Origin: Mesotaenium endlicherianum
Taxonomy: Eukaryota; Streptophyta; Zygnematophyceae; Zygnematales; Mesotaeniaceae
Direction of reading: 5' to 3'
NCBI GenBank assembly: GCA_009602735.1
Contig: WELA01007307.1
Span: 517,111 to 581,110 of the forward strand
DNA: 64,000 bases
The notes beneath the pieces were generated by a model. It made no database searches. It worked only from the letters and a program-made list of their open reading frames with translations, and was not told the origin of the DNA. Below are positions 21,903 to 34,202 of the stretch, piece after piece (the first letter of the stretch is position 1; each line of letters opens with the position of its first letter). The translations under genes were made by a program, and so were the position numbers.

Positions 21903-24900
21903 TCAATTTTTCCTCTTTCTTGTTCTTGCAGGCTGCCTCCAAGGGGTCTTCTGCTGCTTCTTGATGGTGGCAGGCTGCCTCCCTGAAGTCTTCGGGCTTC
22001 TAGTAGAGAGACTTGGGGCTGGTCCAAGATGGGGGTTGGCGGCATGGAAGCGCTTCAACTTTCTCTGAACTTTGTCAAGGTAGTGCGCCGCCACCCAACT
22101 ATTCTCCGAATCTGGATATCCTTTCCACTTGATCAAGTATTGCTGCTGTCTCCTGAAATTTCTCATAGCCACTATGTCTTCCACTTCGTACTCCAAATGA
22201 TCATCCACTATTGTTGGGGCTGGTGGGGTTGTCACACGTCCTGGGAACTTGTTGTCGGGTTGCACATATGGCTTGAAGAGGGAAGCGTGGAATACGGGGT
22301 CGATGTGCATAGTCTGGGGAAGTTCTAGCTTGAAAGCAACGGGGTTGACTTGCTGGATAATCTTGAAGGGTCCCAAATACTTGGGAGAGAACTTGCTGCC
22401 GGCAGGCCTGTTGTTCAGGGAAATGTTCTTGGATGATAGTAACACGTTGTCACCCACTCTGTACGTAATTTCTCTTCTGGATCTGTTCGCCACTCTTGCT
22501 TGAGCATCTTGCGCGTGTTGTAGAGCTTTCTTCGCTGCTGTAAGGGCTGCTTCTAATGTCTCCATAAAATCTGTGGCTGCAGGTACTTCATCATGGCCAG
22601 CCGTGAAGCTCAGTGGCGTGGTCGGATGGAAGCCATAGTTGAGGAAGAATGGGGACTCTTGGGTAGAGGCCTGCGTAGTGTTGTTGTAGGCAAACTCGAG
22701 GGGGGTCAAGTACATGTCCCAGTCTTGCTCGAGGGTAGACACGTAGGCCTTTAGAGAGGTCTTTAGGGTACGATTCATACGCTCGGTTTGCCCATCTGAT
22801 TGTGGGTGGTAGGCAGTAGACATATCCAGCGATGTACCCAAGTTCTTGAAGAGATTTTTCCAGAAATGGCTTGTGAATCTTGGATCTCTATCTGACACAA
22901 TTCTTGATGGTAGTCCATGGAGTCGGAAGATGTTGTCAAAGATGAGTCTTGCAAGTTGTGGTGCTGTAGCCTTAGTCGTCGTGGGAATAAAATGAGCCAT
23001 CTTGGTAAGTCTGTCCACCACCGTGAGTATTGCATTATGGCCTCGAGGTGTCACGGGCAAGTCCACGATAAGGTCCATTGAGATGTCCGTCCATTGTCTT
23101 TCGGGGATTGGTAGTGGTTGGAGGAGTCCTCCCGCCTTTTGCGATGATGGCTTGATTCTTTGGCATGTGTCACAGCTCCTGCAGTACTCCTTGACTTGCT
23201 TAGACATGCCTGGCCAACAATAAGTCCTAGCTAGAACGCCCGTGGTCCTTAGGATTCCAAAGTGTCCTCCAAGAGGGTTGTCGTGTGCTTCTCGTAGAAG
23301 CAAGAGCCGGAGGTCTATGTCATTAGGAACACATCTCTGGCCCGTATCTTGCCTCACCCAATAATTGCCTTCTTGCTTCTTGCATGGGTCCAAGGCTGCT
23401 TCTCCGTTCTTGTAGTAAGGGTCTCTTTCATAGGCGGCTGAAAATCGAGCTTCCAGATCTGTCTTCAGGGATACCATCACTGCATTTAATTGCAGTCTTG
23501 AGAGGGGGTCAGCCGGGTTTGTCTTGCCGGGCTGGTACTGAATCGTGATGTTGTATTGTTGCAAGTATCCGCTCCATCTTGCTTGTCTCCTTGAGAGATA
23601 CGGCTGCGTTTGGAGGTGCTTTAACGCCTCGTGGTCCGTGGTGACCAGTACTTTGCGTCCTTCAACGTAGCAGCGCCAAACCTTCAAGGCATGTACAATC
23701 GCCAATGCCTCTCGCTCCGTGGTTGTATAATTTTGCTCGGCTGGATTTAGCTTCCTTGACTCGTAGGCGATGGGCTGCAGTCCCTTGCCTTGGTCTTGAA
23801 GCAGGATTGCTCCTATTGCATAGGAAGATGCATCGGTGATGACGTGGAAGGGCCAATCTGGGTTTGGACTTGGGAGTGTGAGCACCGGGGATGTGGTCAA
23901 TCTTCGCTTTAACTCTTGAAATGCCTCTTCCTCTTTCTCGGTCCATGTATATAGCCTGTCCTTCTTGAGTAGATCTGTCAGGGGGGCTGCTATGTGCGAG
24001 AAGCCTTGGATGAATTTTCTGTACCAATTGGCAAATCCCAAGAATGACTGGAGTTCTTTCTTGGTCGTGGGGGTTGGCCATTCCTCCACCACCGTGGTCT
24101 TCTTGGGGTCCATCTTGATGCCATCAGCAGTCACGTGGAGACCTAGGAACTCCACTTCTTGTTTGGCAAACTCGCACTTTGACTCCTTCGCAAATAGCTT
24201 GTTTTGCTTCAATACTTCAAGGACTTCTTTCAAGTGTCTCGCATGCTCTTCAAGGGTCTTGCTGTAGATAAGGATGTCATCGATGAATACCACCACAAAT
24301 CTGTCCAACATGGGCTGAAATATGGTGTTCATCATAGTCATGAAAGTTGCTGGCGCGTTGGTGAGTCCAAATGGCAGGACCATGAACTCAAAATGTCCAT
24401 ATCTTGTCCTGAATGCCGTCTTCTCTATGTCCGGTTCTGCGATGCGAATCTGGTGGTAGCCGCTCCGTAAGTCAATCTTCGTGAAGTACTTGGCTCCAAC
24501 CAGCCGGTCCATGAGCTCATCCATGCGCGGCAGCGGGTATCGATTCTTGATGGTGATCTTGTTGAGGGCGCGATAGTCCACACACATCCTCAAGGTACCA
24601 TCTTTCTTCTTGACAAATAGCACCGGGGCTCCAAATGGCGACTTGCTAGGTCGAATGAAGCCATGCTCCAGTAGCTCCTTGATTTGCTTCTTGACTTCGT
24701 CTAGCTCCGTGTATGACATTTTGAACGTAGGCCGAGAGATGGGCTTGCTTCCGGGCTCCAACTCTATCTTGTGGTCTACGAATCTTTTGGGGGGTAGGCC
24801 CTTGGGCAATTCCGGGGAGAACACTTCTTTGTAGTCCTCTAAGACTTCTTGTATCTCCTTGGGAACGGGGCTGCCTTCTTGACTCTCGATGTCTTTCTTG

Positions 24901-25568
24901 ATGTCTTTTGGCGTGATCAAGGCCAAAAGAAGCTCGTGTCCCTTCCTCACAAGTCTCTTGAGTTGGAGGGCGGACAATAGTATCTCGTGTGCCGGCTTCT
25001 GGATGTCTTGGGTCTGGATATTCTGGATTGCGCGCAAAATACAGATTCTTGAAGTGATGTCATTCTTGATCTTGATAGTACCGGTCCTCCAATCAACTTG
25101 GGGGTTGTGCTTGGTCAACCAAGGCGTCCCTAGGATGACGTCGTACTTGCCCAATTGCATGGGGGAGAACACTACTCTATCCTTGAAGGACTTGATAGAG
25201 AGTGCCAAGGGGTACGTCTTCTTGGAAGGGGTAGTATAGGAGAATCCATCGGGCATCATAATCTCCTCGTCGTGGTCAAGAGTTCGCATAGTAATACCGT
25301 GCTTGGTGGCAAAATCTGCAGCAATGAAGTTGCCTTGAGCTCCGCTATCCACCAAGATGTGGACCTTCTCTCCTCCAAGGTAACCTCTCAAACTCATTGG
25401 GGCTGGAACGTCGTCTTCAACGGGGGTCTCCACCTCACTTGGCGTGTTGCCTTCTCGTGAAGTGGGTCTTGGGGTGGTAGGCTCCTGGCCTACCGGCGCT
25501 GTCCGTTTTTTGACAACTTTTTGGGGCATGAAAGTGCACGATGGCCCTTTTCCTTGCAATAGAAGCAT
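21903..25568 (-). CDS. pol: Pol polyprotein of E with chromodomain
   Basis: 1221 residues, no break seen. Retropepsin [12 protein letters not shown] near residue 71; RT with [11 protein letters not shown] and [10 protein letters not shown] (about 429); RNase [15 protein letters not shown] (about 578); integrase zinc domain with [11 protein letters not shown] and CRSCDTCQ (about 760-795); integrase core with SMDLIVDLP (about 830), [10 protein letters not shown] (about 893) and [10 protein letters not shown] (about 925); chromodomain at about 1120-1165 ([28 protein letters not shown]). Chromodomains bind methylated histones and steer insertion. It overlaps gag by 79 bases in a different frame, fitting frameshift expression known in Ty3 elements. 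Confidence 0.96.
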   Translation of the reverse strand: MLLLQGKGPSCTFMPQKVVKKRTAPVGQEPTTPRPTSREGNTPSEVETPVEDDVPAPMSLRGYLGGEKVHILVDSGAQGNFIAADFATKHGITMRTLDHDEEIMMPDGFSYTTPSKKTYPLALSIKSFKDRVVFSPMQLGKYDVILGTPWLTKHNPQVDWRTGTIKIKNDITSRICILRAIQNIQTQDIQKPAHEILLSALQLKRLVRKGHELLLALITPKDIKKDIESQEGSPVPKEIQEVLEDYKEVFSPELPKGLPPKRFVDHKIELEPGSKPISRPTFKMSYTELDEVKKQIKELLEHGFIRPSKSPFGAPVLFVKKKDGTLRMCVDYRALNKITIKNRYPLPRMDELMDRLVGAKYFTKIDLRSGYHQIRIAEPDIEKTAFRTRYGHFEFMVLPFGLTNAPATFMTMMNTIFQPMLDRFVVVFIDDILIYSKTLEEHARHLKEVLEVLKQNKLFAKESKCEFAKQEVEFLGLHVTADGIKMDPKKTTVVEEWPTPTTKKELQSFLGFANWYRKFIQGFSHIAAPLTDLLKKDRLYTWTEKEEEAFQELKRRLTTSPVLTLPSPNPDWPFHVITDASSYAIGAILLQDQGKGLQPIAYESRKLNPAEQNYTTTEREALAIVHALKVWRCYVEGRKVLVTTDHEALKHLQTQPYLSRRQARWSGYLQQYNITIQYQPGKTNPADPLSRLQLNAVMVSLKTDLEARFSAAYERDPYYKNGEAALDPCKKQEGNYWVRQDTGQRCVPNDIDLRLLLLREAHDNPLGGHFGILRTTGVLARTYCWPGMSKQVKEYCRSCDTCQRIKPSSQKAGGLLQPLPIPERQWTDISMDLIVDLPVTPRGHNAILTVVDRLTKMAHFIPTTTKATAPQLARLIFDNIFRLHGLPSRIVSDRDPRFTSHFWKNLFKNLGTSLDMSTAYHPQSDGQTERMNRTLKTSLKAYVSTLEQDWDMYLTPLEFAYNNTTQASTQESPFFLNYGFHPTTPLSFTAGHDEVPAATDFMETLEAALTAAKKALQHAQDAQARVANRSRREITYRVGDNVLLSSKNISLNNRPAGSKFSPKYLGPFKIIQQVNPVAFKLELPQTMHIDPVFHASLFKPYVQPDNKFPGRVTTPPAPTIVDDHLEYEVEDIVAMRNFRRQQQYLIKWKGYPDSENSWVAAHYLDKVQRKLKRFHAANPHLGPAPSLSTRSPKTSGRQPATIKKQQKTPWRQPARTRKRKN

Positions 25569-26770
25569 AGTCCAGCCGTCATGAGAGCTTCTTTTTCAGC
25601 CGGGGAGAGTCTTGCTTTCACTCCTTGCTGGTTTCTTGCATCATAAGTGTCATTGGAGGGTCTTCCACTCTTCCGGGCAGCCGCGGGGTCCCTTTTAATA
25701 ACTCCGATTTCCATGGGTGTGGGTCCAGATTCGGATGTGGAAGGGGCTGCGTACACCCGCGTCGTCGGTACCCGTGAAGATGAAGGCACGGAGTGCTTGA
25801 AATCCAAGGTATCCACCTTTTGGGCCACTTCAATGATCTTTGAGAAGTCCGTCAAGTCGCGTAACTCCACTTCCTTTGCCACCTTGGGTTTGAGGCCAAA
25901 GATGTAGCGGTCAATCTTCTCCTCGAGAGACATGTTGGGGATCTCAAGAGTGAGGGCGTGAAATCTGGATGTATACTCTTGAACGGACGTCGTTTGCTTG
26001 AGATGGTGGAGCTTTCCTCGGGCAATCTTCTCCGCATTGATGGGCATGAATTGCTTCTTGAGGGCCTCACGAAAATCTGCCCATCTTGCATATGATGGTG
26101 GGGGCTCTTGGCCGAGCATGGGGTGCGCCATAGCTTGATATATAGCCGCTTGATAGTTACGCCACCATGATGTTGCTGCTCCTCTAAGTAAGGTAACGGC
26201 AAAGGGAACGTAGTCCTCCTCGGGTACTTCAAGGAACGCGAGGTACGTCTCCACTTGATAGAGCCATAAATTTAGGTTGGCACCTTTCCCGGGGTTGAAA
26301 GTGTCGTGTTTGCCGGGCTTGATGAGTTTCCTTGCTCTCGTTGGCTCTTGTGGAGGCGCTTGAGCCGGGGCTGGATTTTGAGCATTGCTCGCAATAGGGG
26401 CAACCATGGCAGCCATAGCTTCTCTTGACGCTTGCACGGTTGCTTCATAGGTGGCCAGGCCCACTTGGTTGTGGACGGTCATTAGGAAGGCTGCCCACTC
26501 ATTTGCGGGAACTCCTTGTGGTGGGGTCAACTTTGCTATAGCGGCTGCCACGACATTTGACGGTGCTCCTCCTTGTGGTGCTTCTTGTTGTTGGAGATTT
26601 CCTTGTGTAGGCTCTTCCATCGACGCTGGAGGAGGGTGTGCTCCTCCTTGTGGTGCTTCTTGTTGTTGCAGATTTTCTTGAGTGGGCTCTCCCATCGGCG
26701 CTGGAGGAGGGTGTCTTGGAGAGGAAGGGCTTCCTTCGAAAGCTTGCTGTTGGTCTTGAGGATCGGCCAT
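25490..26770 (-). CDS. gag: Gag protein of E
   Basis: 426 residues starting 25 bp from the primer site. The N-terminus is Pro/Gln-rich and carries a unit of about 24 residues twice in tandem ([16 protein letters not shown] and [16 protein letters not shown]). The retrotransposon Gag core spans about 150-300 ([34 protein letters not shown]). One CCHC knuckle, [14 protein letters not shown], lies near the end. Forms the particle and binds element RNA. No break seen. Confidence 0.96.
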   Translation of the reverse strand: MADPQDQQQAFEGSPSSPRHPPPAPMGEPTQENLQQQEAPQGGAHPPPASMEEPTQGNLQQQEAPQGGAPSNVVAAAIAKLTPPQGVPANEWAAFLMTVHNQVGLATYEATVQASREAMAAMVAPIASNAQNPAPAQAPPQEPTRARKLIKPGKHDTFNPGKGANLNLWLYQVETYLAFLEVPEEDYVPFAVTLLRGAATSWWRNYQAAIYQAMAHPMLGQEPPPSYARWADFREALKKQFMPINAEKIARGKLHHLKQTTSVQEYTSRFHALTLEIPNMSLEEKIDRYIFGLKPKVAKEVELRDLTDFSKIIEVAQKVDTLDFKHSVPSSSRVPTTRVYAAPSTSESGPTPMEIGVIKRDPAAARKSGRPSNDTYDARNQQGVKARLSPAEKEALMTAGLCFYCKEKGHRALSCPKKLSKNGQRR

Positions 26771-26794
26771 CTTCTTGTGCTACCAAAGTGCCTA

Positions 26795-26806
26795 GCTCCG
26801 ATACCA
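26795..26806 (-). promoter_or_regulatory. Primer-binding site of E
   Basis: tggtatcggagc on the minus strand, one base inside the 5' LTR; tRNA-Met type. Confidence 0.9.
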
Positions 26807-26807
26807 C

Positions 26808-27310
26808 TGTAGTGAAACAGATAGATAAAGTACTTAGTAAAACAGAATACTTTATCTATTCAAGACAAGGATCTTTGAACACAAGTGGTAGCTTCTTGAA
26901 AGAGAGATGGCTTCTTGAAAGTTAATATATTTCTGGATTTTGGCAAGTACAAGAGTGATTCTGGAATGTCTTTCTATGTTCTAGCTCTTGTTTATATACT
27001 TGCTACATAAGTAATTTCTAGGAAGGTGTATGTTGATGTGTTGGCACCCAACACATCCCAAAACTTGCCACCTCTTTCTAGAATAATGTACACATGTCCT
27101 TTTGACCTAAAAATGGCACATCTGACTTTTGCCACATGGAGTTCTTCTAGGTCTTTCCTCTAACTTCGAAAATGCCTTGGAAGGTTCAAAGGACATGAAC
27201 CAAGTTACTAGAGTACCTATTCACACTTGAATCCACACAATACTACTCCAAATATATTTGAAAACATTAAAATATATGCATACTAATATATAATAACTCA
27301 AATCACTACA
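26808..27310 (-). repeat. 5' LTR of E
   Basis: 503 bp, same ends and length as the 3' LTR at 20631-21133. The promoter for the minus-strand element transcript should lie here. Confidence 0.95.
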
Positions 27311-27937
27311 TCAAGTATTGAGAGAGTTATGGATTTCCGAAGTTTAATTAGTTTTGAGGTCGGTTGACGACTGTCCTTAATTCGCGGTGAGCGCGACCGT
27401 TGGATTGACCAACAGCGTCGAGCGATCTGGCCCGTTAGTGTGAATTCGAACCTTCACGTAAGTTTGGCTAACGCGGAGTGCCGACTAGGTCAATTTACCT
27501 AGAAGTTTCGGTTTAGCCTAGCGCGTCTAAGATAGAATATTCTAGTAATGTCAATGCATGTATGTGGACGTCAATTCGGCCCGACACGTCAGATTAGACT
27601 GATCTGGCTTACTCACGAATATTCTGGAAGGGACGATTTGACGAACACTCAGGAAAATCCGTAGCTTCCTCCTAGGGAGGAGCACTGAGGCAGAAAATTA
27701 TAAACAGGCATAACTTCTTTGTTTCTTATCAATTTTTATTTCTGTAAATTGCTACGGGTTTGTAATGACAAGGCCTTTCATCCTACACCATCTGTGAGCA
27801 ATTTCTTGCCACTCAAAATATCAAGTATTTTTCCTAAGCTTTGTTAGTGATATGCGGCTGCACTCTTTAGTATGATTGCAACTACTTCCTTCCCTCATGA
27901 ATCACTACGCTTCCACTAGGGCACTTTGCCCCTTTCA
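27311..27937 (+). repeat. 5' LTR of D, inner piece
   Basis: Continues the D LTR after E, from the tcaagtattgagagag stretch to gcccctttca, and matches 33575-34197. About 16 differences over the first 330 bp by eye. Confidence 0.92.
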
Positions 27938-27939
27938 TT

Positions 27940-27951
27940 TGGTATCGGAGC
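27940..27951 (+). promoter_or_regulatory. Primer-binding site of D
   Basis: tggtatcggagc, two bases after the LTR; tRNA-Met type. Confidence 0.9.
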
Positions 27952-27974
27952 TGGGCTAGTTTGCATATTATATT

Positions 27975-29006
27975 ATGGAGTCGCAGCCAACCGCTGGAGG
28001 AGGCGAACATGTCGAGCATGTTGAGCGCGCGGGGCAGCAGGCAGCACCAACCATGACCAGAGAGCAACAAGAGATGCAGGCGATGCTAAGGCAAATGGCA
28101 AATGCGATTGGAGGAGAAGTCTACACCCAGTTTCAATAAAATATGCGCGCGGAGGTGGAGAGAATGGTGCGAGTTGTTATGGGGAACGCCGCTTCGACGA
28201 GTTCGGCACCTGCACCTGTTGTGCCACCGATTCATGTTAACCTAGTGGTGCAACCAGTTATTTCACCCGCATCAAGAGTGCGTGCGCCTAAGCCTGAAGT
28301 TTATACTGGAGAGCGTGGATCGCCGCCTGTTCACCAATGGATTTTTGGAGTGAAGAAGTTTATGGAGTATTCTGCGCTCACGCCCGACAGGCAAGTCGCC
28401 TTTGTCATAGCTTTGCTGCAGAAGAGTGCTGGAGCTTGGTATGAACGAGAAGAGCAGCTGTCTGGAGTTCCTGCTAATGTTGATCATCTCTTTGAAGGCA
28501 TAAAGAGACAATTTCAACCTATTGCACCCGAGGCTACCGCTCGAGATCTATTGGTGCGCCTTCGTCAACGAGGAAGCGTTCAAGGGTATGTATCGCGCTT
28601 CAACGAGCTTGTGCTTCAAAATGTCCATCCATGCACGAGTCGGAGATGATGGACAAGTTCAAGAGGGGACTCAAGCCAACTGTGGCCAAGGAAGTGGCGC
28701 TCAAGGACCCTACCAGTCTTGGAGAAATGATGGCATTGGCAACAAGGGTCGACGCTGTGGAGTATAGTCAAAAGCAGTGGGGCAGCCACAAGTTTGGAGG
28801 ATATCGACATTTTGGACCTCAATCGCCAAGCACGAGTGGACAAGGTCCAGTACCCATGGAGTTGGGACTTGTGCATTACCAGCGCAGGCAGCAGAATTTC
28901 AAGCCGAGAGGACCCTGCTATTATTGCGGCAAGCTTGGACATCTGGCTCGAGATTGTCATGTGAAGGCCAAGCAACCTCAACTGCAGGAAAAAGGAGGAC
29001 GACAGT
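27975..29006 (+). pseudogene. Gag region of D (fossil)
   Basis: Starts MESQPTAGGGEHVEHVERA. The Gag core is seen as VYTGERGSPPVHQWIFGVKK, LLQKSAGAWYEREEQL and LLVRLRQRGSVQGYVSRFN, and the CCHC knuckle as CYYCGKLGHLARDC. Broken. Confidence 0.88.
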
Positions 29007-32000
29007 AAGTTGTTGTGGGGTGTCTACTGGCGTGAAGACAAGAACTCACAAGGAGGTGATTCCCAGGAGCCTGCCGAGAAGCAAAGGACGAGATGTTGAC
29101 AAGCCTATCATTGTGGAAGGAGTGGTCGACGGCAATATGGCGAAGTGTATGGTCGACAGTGGCGCAAGTGCAAACTTTGTGCACAAGAAGCTGGTCAAAG
29201 AGTGGCGAATCCCTGTGCAGAAGCATTATGAGCCTAAGGAGGCACTTTTGGCGAATGGGCAGAGACTCAAGTGTGGTGCACCTACGGAAGCTATTCATGT
29301 GGAAGTAGCGGGGCACTGGAGTAAGGAAGTTATGGAGCAGGCAGAGTTGGGTCACCATGAGGTGATATTGGGCCGACCATGGCTGAGGAAAGCCAACCCT
29401 CAAGTGCACTGGAGCACAAGACAAGTGAAAGTCCAAGGGCGTGATGGTCGAATGGAGACAGCGAAACAGGTGGAGGTAAATACGACCACAAGTAACTGTC
29501 TTCTGTCAAGCCTGCAAGTTAAGAAGCTATGCNCAAGCCTGCAAGTTAAGAAGCTATGTAGGGCGAATCAGGTGAAAGAGATGTACCTTGTTTCGGTGGC
29601 CCTGGCCAGGTCATCGGATGGAGCAAGCGTGAATCCTAACAGCCTGGGCGACTGTACATCGCTGGAGGAGCAAGTAGTGGTGTCTGATCCCCTTGCTCAG
29701 ATGGAGCAGAGCCCAACTGCTCAAGAGAAGAAGCCTGCTGAGATGCCTGCCCAAATTAAGGCGCTGTTGGAGGAGTTCAAGTGCGTGTTTCCTGAGGAGC
29801 TACCTGCAGGATTACCTCCACACAGAGCTATGGAGCACAAGATTGAGTTGGAACCAGGGAGCAAGCCACCAGTGAGACCCGCCTATCGACAATCGTTTGC
29901 GGAGTTGGATGAGTTGAAGAAGCAGCTGACAGAGCTATTGGAGAAAGGATTCATCCGACCCAGCGAGTCTCGATTTGCAGCACCAGTCTTATTTGTAAAG
30001 AAGAAGGATGGGACTACGATGATGTGTGTTGACTACCGGGCACTCAACAAGGTCACCATCAAGAACAGGTACCCACTTCCACGAGTGGACGAGTTGATTG
30101 ACAGGCTTGTCGGGGCGAAGTATTTCTCGAAGATCGATTTGAGGAGTGGCTATCACCAGGTACGGATTGCGGAAGGAGACGTTCAGAATACTGCTTTCAG
30201 AACTCGCTATGGTTTTTTCGAGTTCACAGTCATGCCTTTTGGGTTGACTAATGCACCTGCTACATTCATGAGACTCATGAATAGTATCTTCAGACCCTAT
30301 TTGGACCAGTTTGTGGTTGTATTTTTGGACGACATCTTGATCTATTCGAAGACCTTGGAAGAGCATGTGGAGCATCTGAGGAAGGTGTTGGAGGTCTTGA
30401 GAGATCAGATGCTGTATGGGAAGATGAGCAAGTGCGACTTCTGTCTCAAGGAGGTCGAGTTTCTTGGACATGTAGTGGGAGCTGAAGGTGTCAAGGTGGA
30501 GCAGAAGAAGGTGCAAGCAGTCGGAGATTGGCCGGTGCCTGCTGATATTCATCAACTTAGGAGTTTCCTCGGCATGACGAATTATTACCGACGTTTCATT
30601 GAAGGATATGCCAAGGTGTGTGCACCGCTCATGGACATGTTGAAGAAGCAGGAGAAGTGGCTATGGGGTGACAAGGAGCAGCAAGCCTTTGAGAAGATTA
30701 AGGAGCTGTTGATACAGGCACCTGTGTTGGCAATTGCCAATCCAGAACTTCCTTTCACCATCATCACGGACGCATCAAACTTTGCAGTGGGAGCCATTCT
30801 TCTCCAAGACCAAGGCAAAGGATTGCAACCTGTGGCATATGAGAGCAGGAAGCTGAGTCTTGCTGAGCAAAACTATGCAGCACACGAGCGAGAGATGTTG
30901 GTTGTTATCCAGGCTTTGAGGATTTGGCGATGTTATGTGGACGAAAGGAAGGTGTTCATCAAGACCGATCACAAGAGCTTGGAGAAGTTTATGACGCAGC
31001 CAACGTTGACACCAAGACAAGCAAGGTGGATGGAGTTTCTGCAACAGTTCGACCACAAGATTGAGTACTTACCTGGACAGATCAACCCTGCAGGCGTTTT
31101 ATCCAGGAGGTGTGACCTTGCAGTTGTCTCAATCATCAAGGAGAGTATGGACTTCAAGGAGAAGCTTCAAGGAGAAACTTCAAGGAGAAGACCTTGGAGG
31201 AGCATGTGGAGCATCTGAGGAAGGTGTTAGAGGTCTTGAGAGATCAGAAGCTGTATGGGAAGATGAGCAAGTGCGATTTCTGTCTCAAGGAAGTCAAGAT
31301 TGTTGGACACATAGTGGGAGCACAAGGAGTGAAGGTGGAGCAGAAGAAGGTGCAAGCAGTCAGAGATTGGCCGGTACGTGCTGATATTCATCAACTCAGG
31401 AGTTTCCTCGGCATGGCAAATTATTATCGACGTTTCGTTGAAGGATTTGCCAAGGTGTGTGCACCGCTAACGGACATGTTGAAGAAGCAGGAGAAGTGGC
31501 TATGGGGTGACAAGGAGCAGCAAGCCTTTGAGAAGATTAAGGAGCTGTTGATACAGGCACCTGTGTTGGCAATTGCCAATCCAGAACTTCCTTTCACCAT
31601 CATCACGGACGCATCAAACTTTGCAGTGGGAGCCATTCTTCTCCAAGACCAAGGCAAAGGATTGCAACCTGTGGCATATGAGAGCAGGAAGCTGAGTCTT
31701 GCTGAGCAAAACTATGCAGCACACGAGCGAGAGATGTTGGTTGTTATCCAGGCTTTGAGGATTTGGCGATGTTATGTGGACGAAAGGAAGGTGTTCATCA
31801 AGACCGATCACAAGAGCTTGGAGAAGTTTATGACGCAGCCAACGTTGACACCAACACAAGCAAGGTGGATGGAGTTTCTGCAATAGTTCGACCACAAGAT
31901 TGACTACTTACCTGGACAGATCAACCCTGCTGGCGTTTTATCCAGGAGGTGTGACCTTGCAGCTGTCTCAATCATCAAGGAGAGTATGGACTTCAAGGAG

Positions 32001-33466
32001 AAGCTTCAGAGAGGTTATGAGGAGGACCCAGAGTTTGTTGATGGTGGAGCAGCTGAGTTTAACTCGAGTATGCACAAGAAGGACGGCATATGGTACTATG
32101 GTGATTCCAAGAGAGTGGTGGTACCTGACATCAAGGAGCTACGAGACTTACTCCTTGCGGAGCATCATGATTGCTTATATGCTGGACACTTTGGAAGCGA
32201 GAAGACGGCAAGCGTGCTGAAGCGGGAATACTATTGGAGAAATATGGACAAGGACATCGAGGAGTGGATCAGGAGTCGCGATGCGTGCCAGAGAAACAAG
32301 ACACCAAATCAAAAGAAGGGAGGTACATTGCAGCTCCTACCTATTCCAGAGTATTCTTGGGACAAGATTGCTATGGATTTCATCACGTCGTTACCAGTGA
32401 GTGGTCAAGGGCACGATGCAGTTTGGGTTGTATCTGATAGACTCAGCAAAATGGCTCACTTCATTCTCATGAAGGAGACTTTTACGGCAGCAGATGTGGC
32501 ACGGCTATTCTTTGATCATATTTTTAGGCTACATGGGTTGCCAAAGGTGATTGTTTCAGATCGGGATCCAAGATTTACTAGCAACTTCCGGCGGTCATTG
32601 TTTACTTTGATGGGGACCAAGCTGAGGATGAGCACTTCCTATCATCCTCAGACAGACGGGCAGAGTGAGAGGCTCAACAGAACTTTGCAAGAGGTGCTCA
32701 GAAGTTTCAAGACCCTTCAGAGTGGGACAGGAAGCTGCCAAGATTGGAGTTTGCCTACACCAACAGCATGCAGGGATCCACCAAGCAGTCACCATTCGCT
32801 ATGGTTTATGGGAGAGAAGTATATCATCCAGGGAACATCTTGTTGGAGAAGGCCAAGGAGACTCAGGTTCCTACTACACGAGCTTTGATGGAGCAGATGT
32901 TGAAAACTTGGGCTATGGCGAAGACGTGTATTCGGAAGGCACAGGAAGAACAGGTCAAGTATGCCAACAAGCACAGGAGGGAAGTGACATACCATGTGGG
33001 TGACAAAGTACTCTGGTCAACAGAGAATCTACCTTTCACAGGCAAGAGGAAACTTCGGGCACGGTTTATTGGTCCCTTTGTAGTGCTCAAGCAGGTGAAT
33101 CCAGTCACCTATAAGTTGGAACTTCCTTCAGGCCGGCGTATCCATGATGTGTTCCATGTCAGTTGTTTGCGGCCATACGTTGACCCAAATGAAGGACATC
33201 CAGGACGACAACCTACACCGCCACCACCGGTCGAGATCGATGATGTATTGGAGTATGAAGTGGAGGCGATTGTCTGCGACCGACGAGTCAAGGGAGGTCA
33301 ACGACTTGTTCAAGAGTATCTGGTCAAGTGGAAAGGCTACCATGCGGACGACAACACTTGGGAGCCAGAGGCCAACTTGACTCATTGTAAGAGTAAGTTG
33401 AGACGTTATCTGCAGAATGCGTCGACGACGTCGCATCTTGAGGAGGGGAATGATGTAAGGTCATAG
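29007..33466 (+). pseudogene. Pol region of D: protease, RT, RNase H, integrase, chromodomain (fossil)
   Basis: Protease CMVDSGASANFVHKKLV; RT with [20 protein letters not shown] and [16 protein letters not shown]; RNase H with [20 protein letters not shown]; integrase zinc domain with GHFGSEKTASVLKREYYW; core with [30 protein letters not shown] and HPQTDGQSERLNR; chromodomain with YEVEAIVCDRR and EYLVKWKGYHADDNTWEPE. By motif it is a chromovirus close in domain order to E. Part of the RT to RNase H stretch is present twice in tandem, and one undetermined base lies at 29533 beside a 26 bp tandem repeat. Broken, with several breaks. Confidence 0.9.
30350..32010 (+). repeat. Tandem duplication within D pol
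   Basis: A unit of about 825 bp covering the end of RT, the connection and RNase H occurs twice in direct orientation, nearly identical over most of its length. High identity suggests either a recent duplication or an assembly artefact; the N at 29533 shows that assembly here was imperfect. Confidence 0.85.
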
Positions 33467-34197
33467 GTTTATAAAGTGCATTTTTGAGTTTCAGGAAAGT
33501 AAATTTTGATTGTATATCAGTATAGAGTGCATTGTTTTGGTCATTTTCATATAAAGTTCATCAAATTTGGTCGAGTATTGAGAGAGTTATGGATTTCCGA
33601 AGTTTAATTAATTTTGGAGTCGGTTGACGACTGTCCTTAATTCGCGGTGAGCGCGACCGTCGGATTGACTGACAGCGTCGAGCAATCTGGCCTGTTAGTG
33701 TGAACTCGAACCTTCACGTAAGTTCGGCTGACGCGGAGTGCCGACTAGGTCGATTTCCCTAGATGTTTCGGTTTAGCCTAGCGCGTCTAAGATAGAATAT
33801 TCTAGTAATGTCGATGCATGTATGTGGACGTCAATTCGGCCCGACACGTCAGATTAGACTGATCTGGCTTACTCACGAATATTCTGGAATGGACGATTTG
33901 ACGAACACTTAGGAAAATCCGTAGCTTCCTCCTAGGGAGGAGCACTTAGGCAGAAAATTATAAATAGGCATAACTTCTTGGTTTCTTATCAGTTCTCACT
34001 TATGTAAATTGCTACGGGTTTGTAATGACAAGGCCTTTCATCCTACACCATTTGTGAGCAATTTCTTGCCACTCAAAATGTCAAGTATTTTTCCTAAGCT
34101 TTGTTAGTGATATGCCGCTGCACTCTTTAGTATGATTGCAACTAGTTCCTTCCCTCGTGAATCACTACGCTTCCACTAGGGCACTCTGCCCCTTTCA
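33454..34197 (+). repeat. 3' LTR of D
   Basis: 744 bp from tgtaaggtcatagg to cccctttca, preceded by the purine tract gaggaggggaatga. The target duplication agggt follows at 34198-34202. Confidence 0.95.
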
Positions 34198-34202
34198 AGG
34201 GT

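Larger units (their letters stand above)
20631..27310 (-). mobile_element. Whole-looking Ty3 chromovirus E
   Basis: A 6680 bp element read on the minus strand: 5' LTR (26808-27310), primer site, gag (25490-26770), pol (21903-25568), untranslated region, polypurine tract, 3' LTR (20631-21133). LTRs are 503 bp each with ends tgtagtg and cactaca. By eye they differ at about 5 positions (about 1%). Flanking bases are tcaac on the left and tcaag on the right (four of five alike). No break is seen in either gene. It sits in the 5' LTR of D and is therefore younger than D. Confidence 0.95.
20522..34197 (+). mobile_element. Ty3-like chromovirus D, with element E inserted in its 5' LTR
   Basis: Inserted in the gag of C; the target duplication is agggt at 20517-20521 and 34198-34202. 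Parts: 5' LTR (20522-20630 and 27311-27937, split by E), primer site, gag, pol with protease, RT, RNase H, integrase and chromodomain, and 3' LTR (33454-34197). LTR ends are tgtaaggtcatagg and gcccctttca. By eye the two LTRs differ by about 5%, so D is older than E. Broken, with several breaks. Confidence 0.93.
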
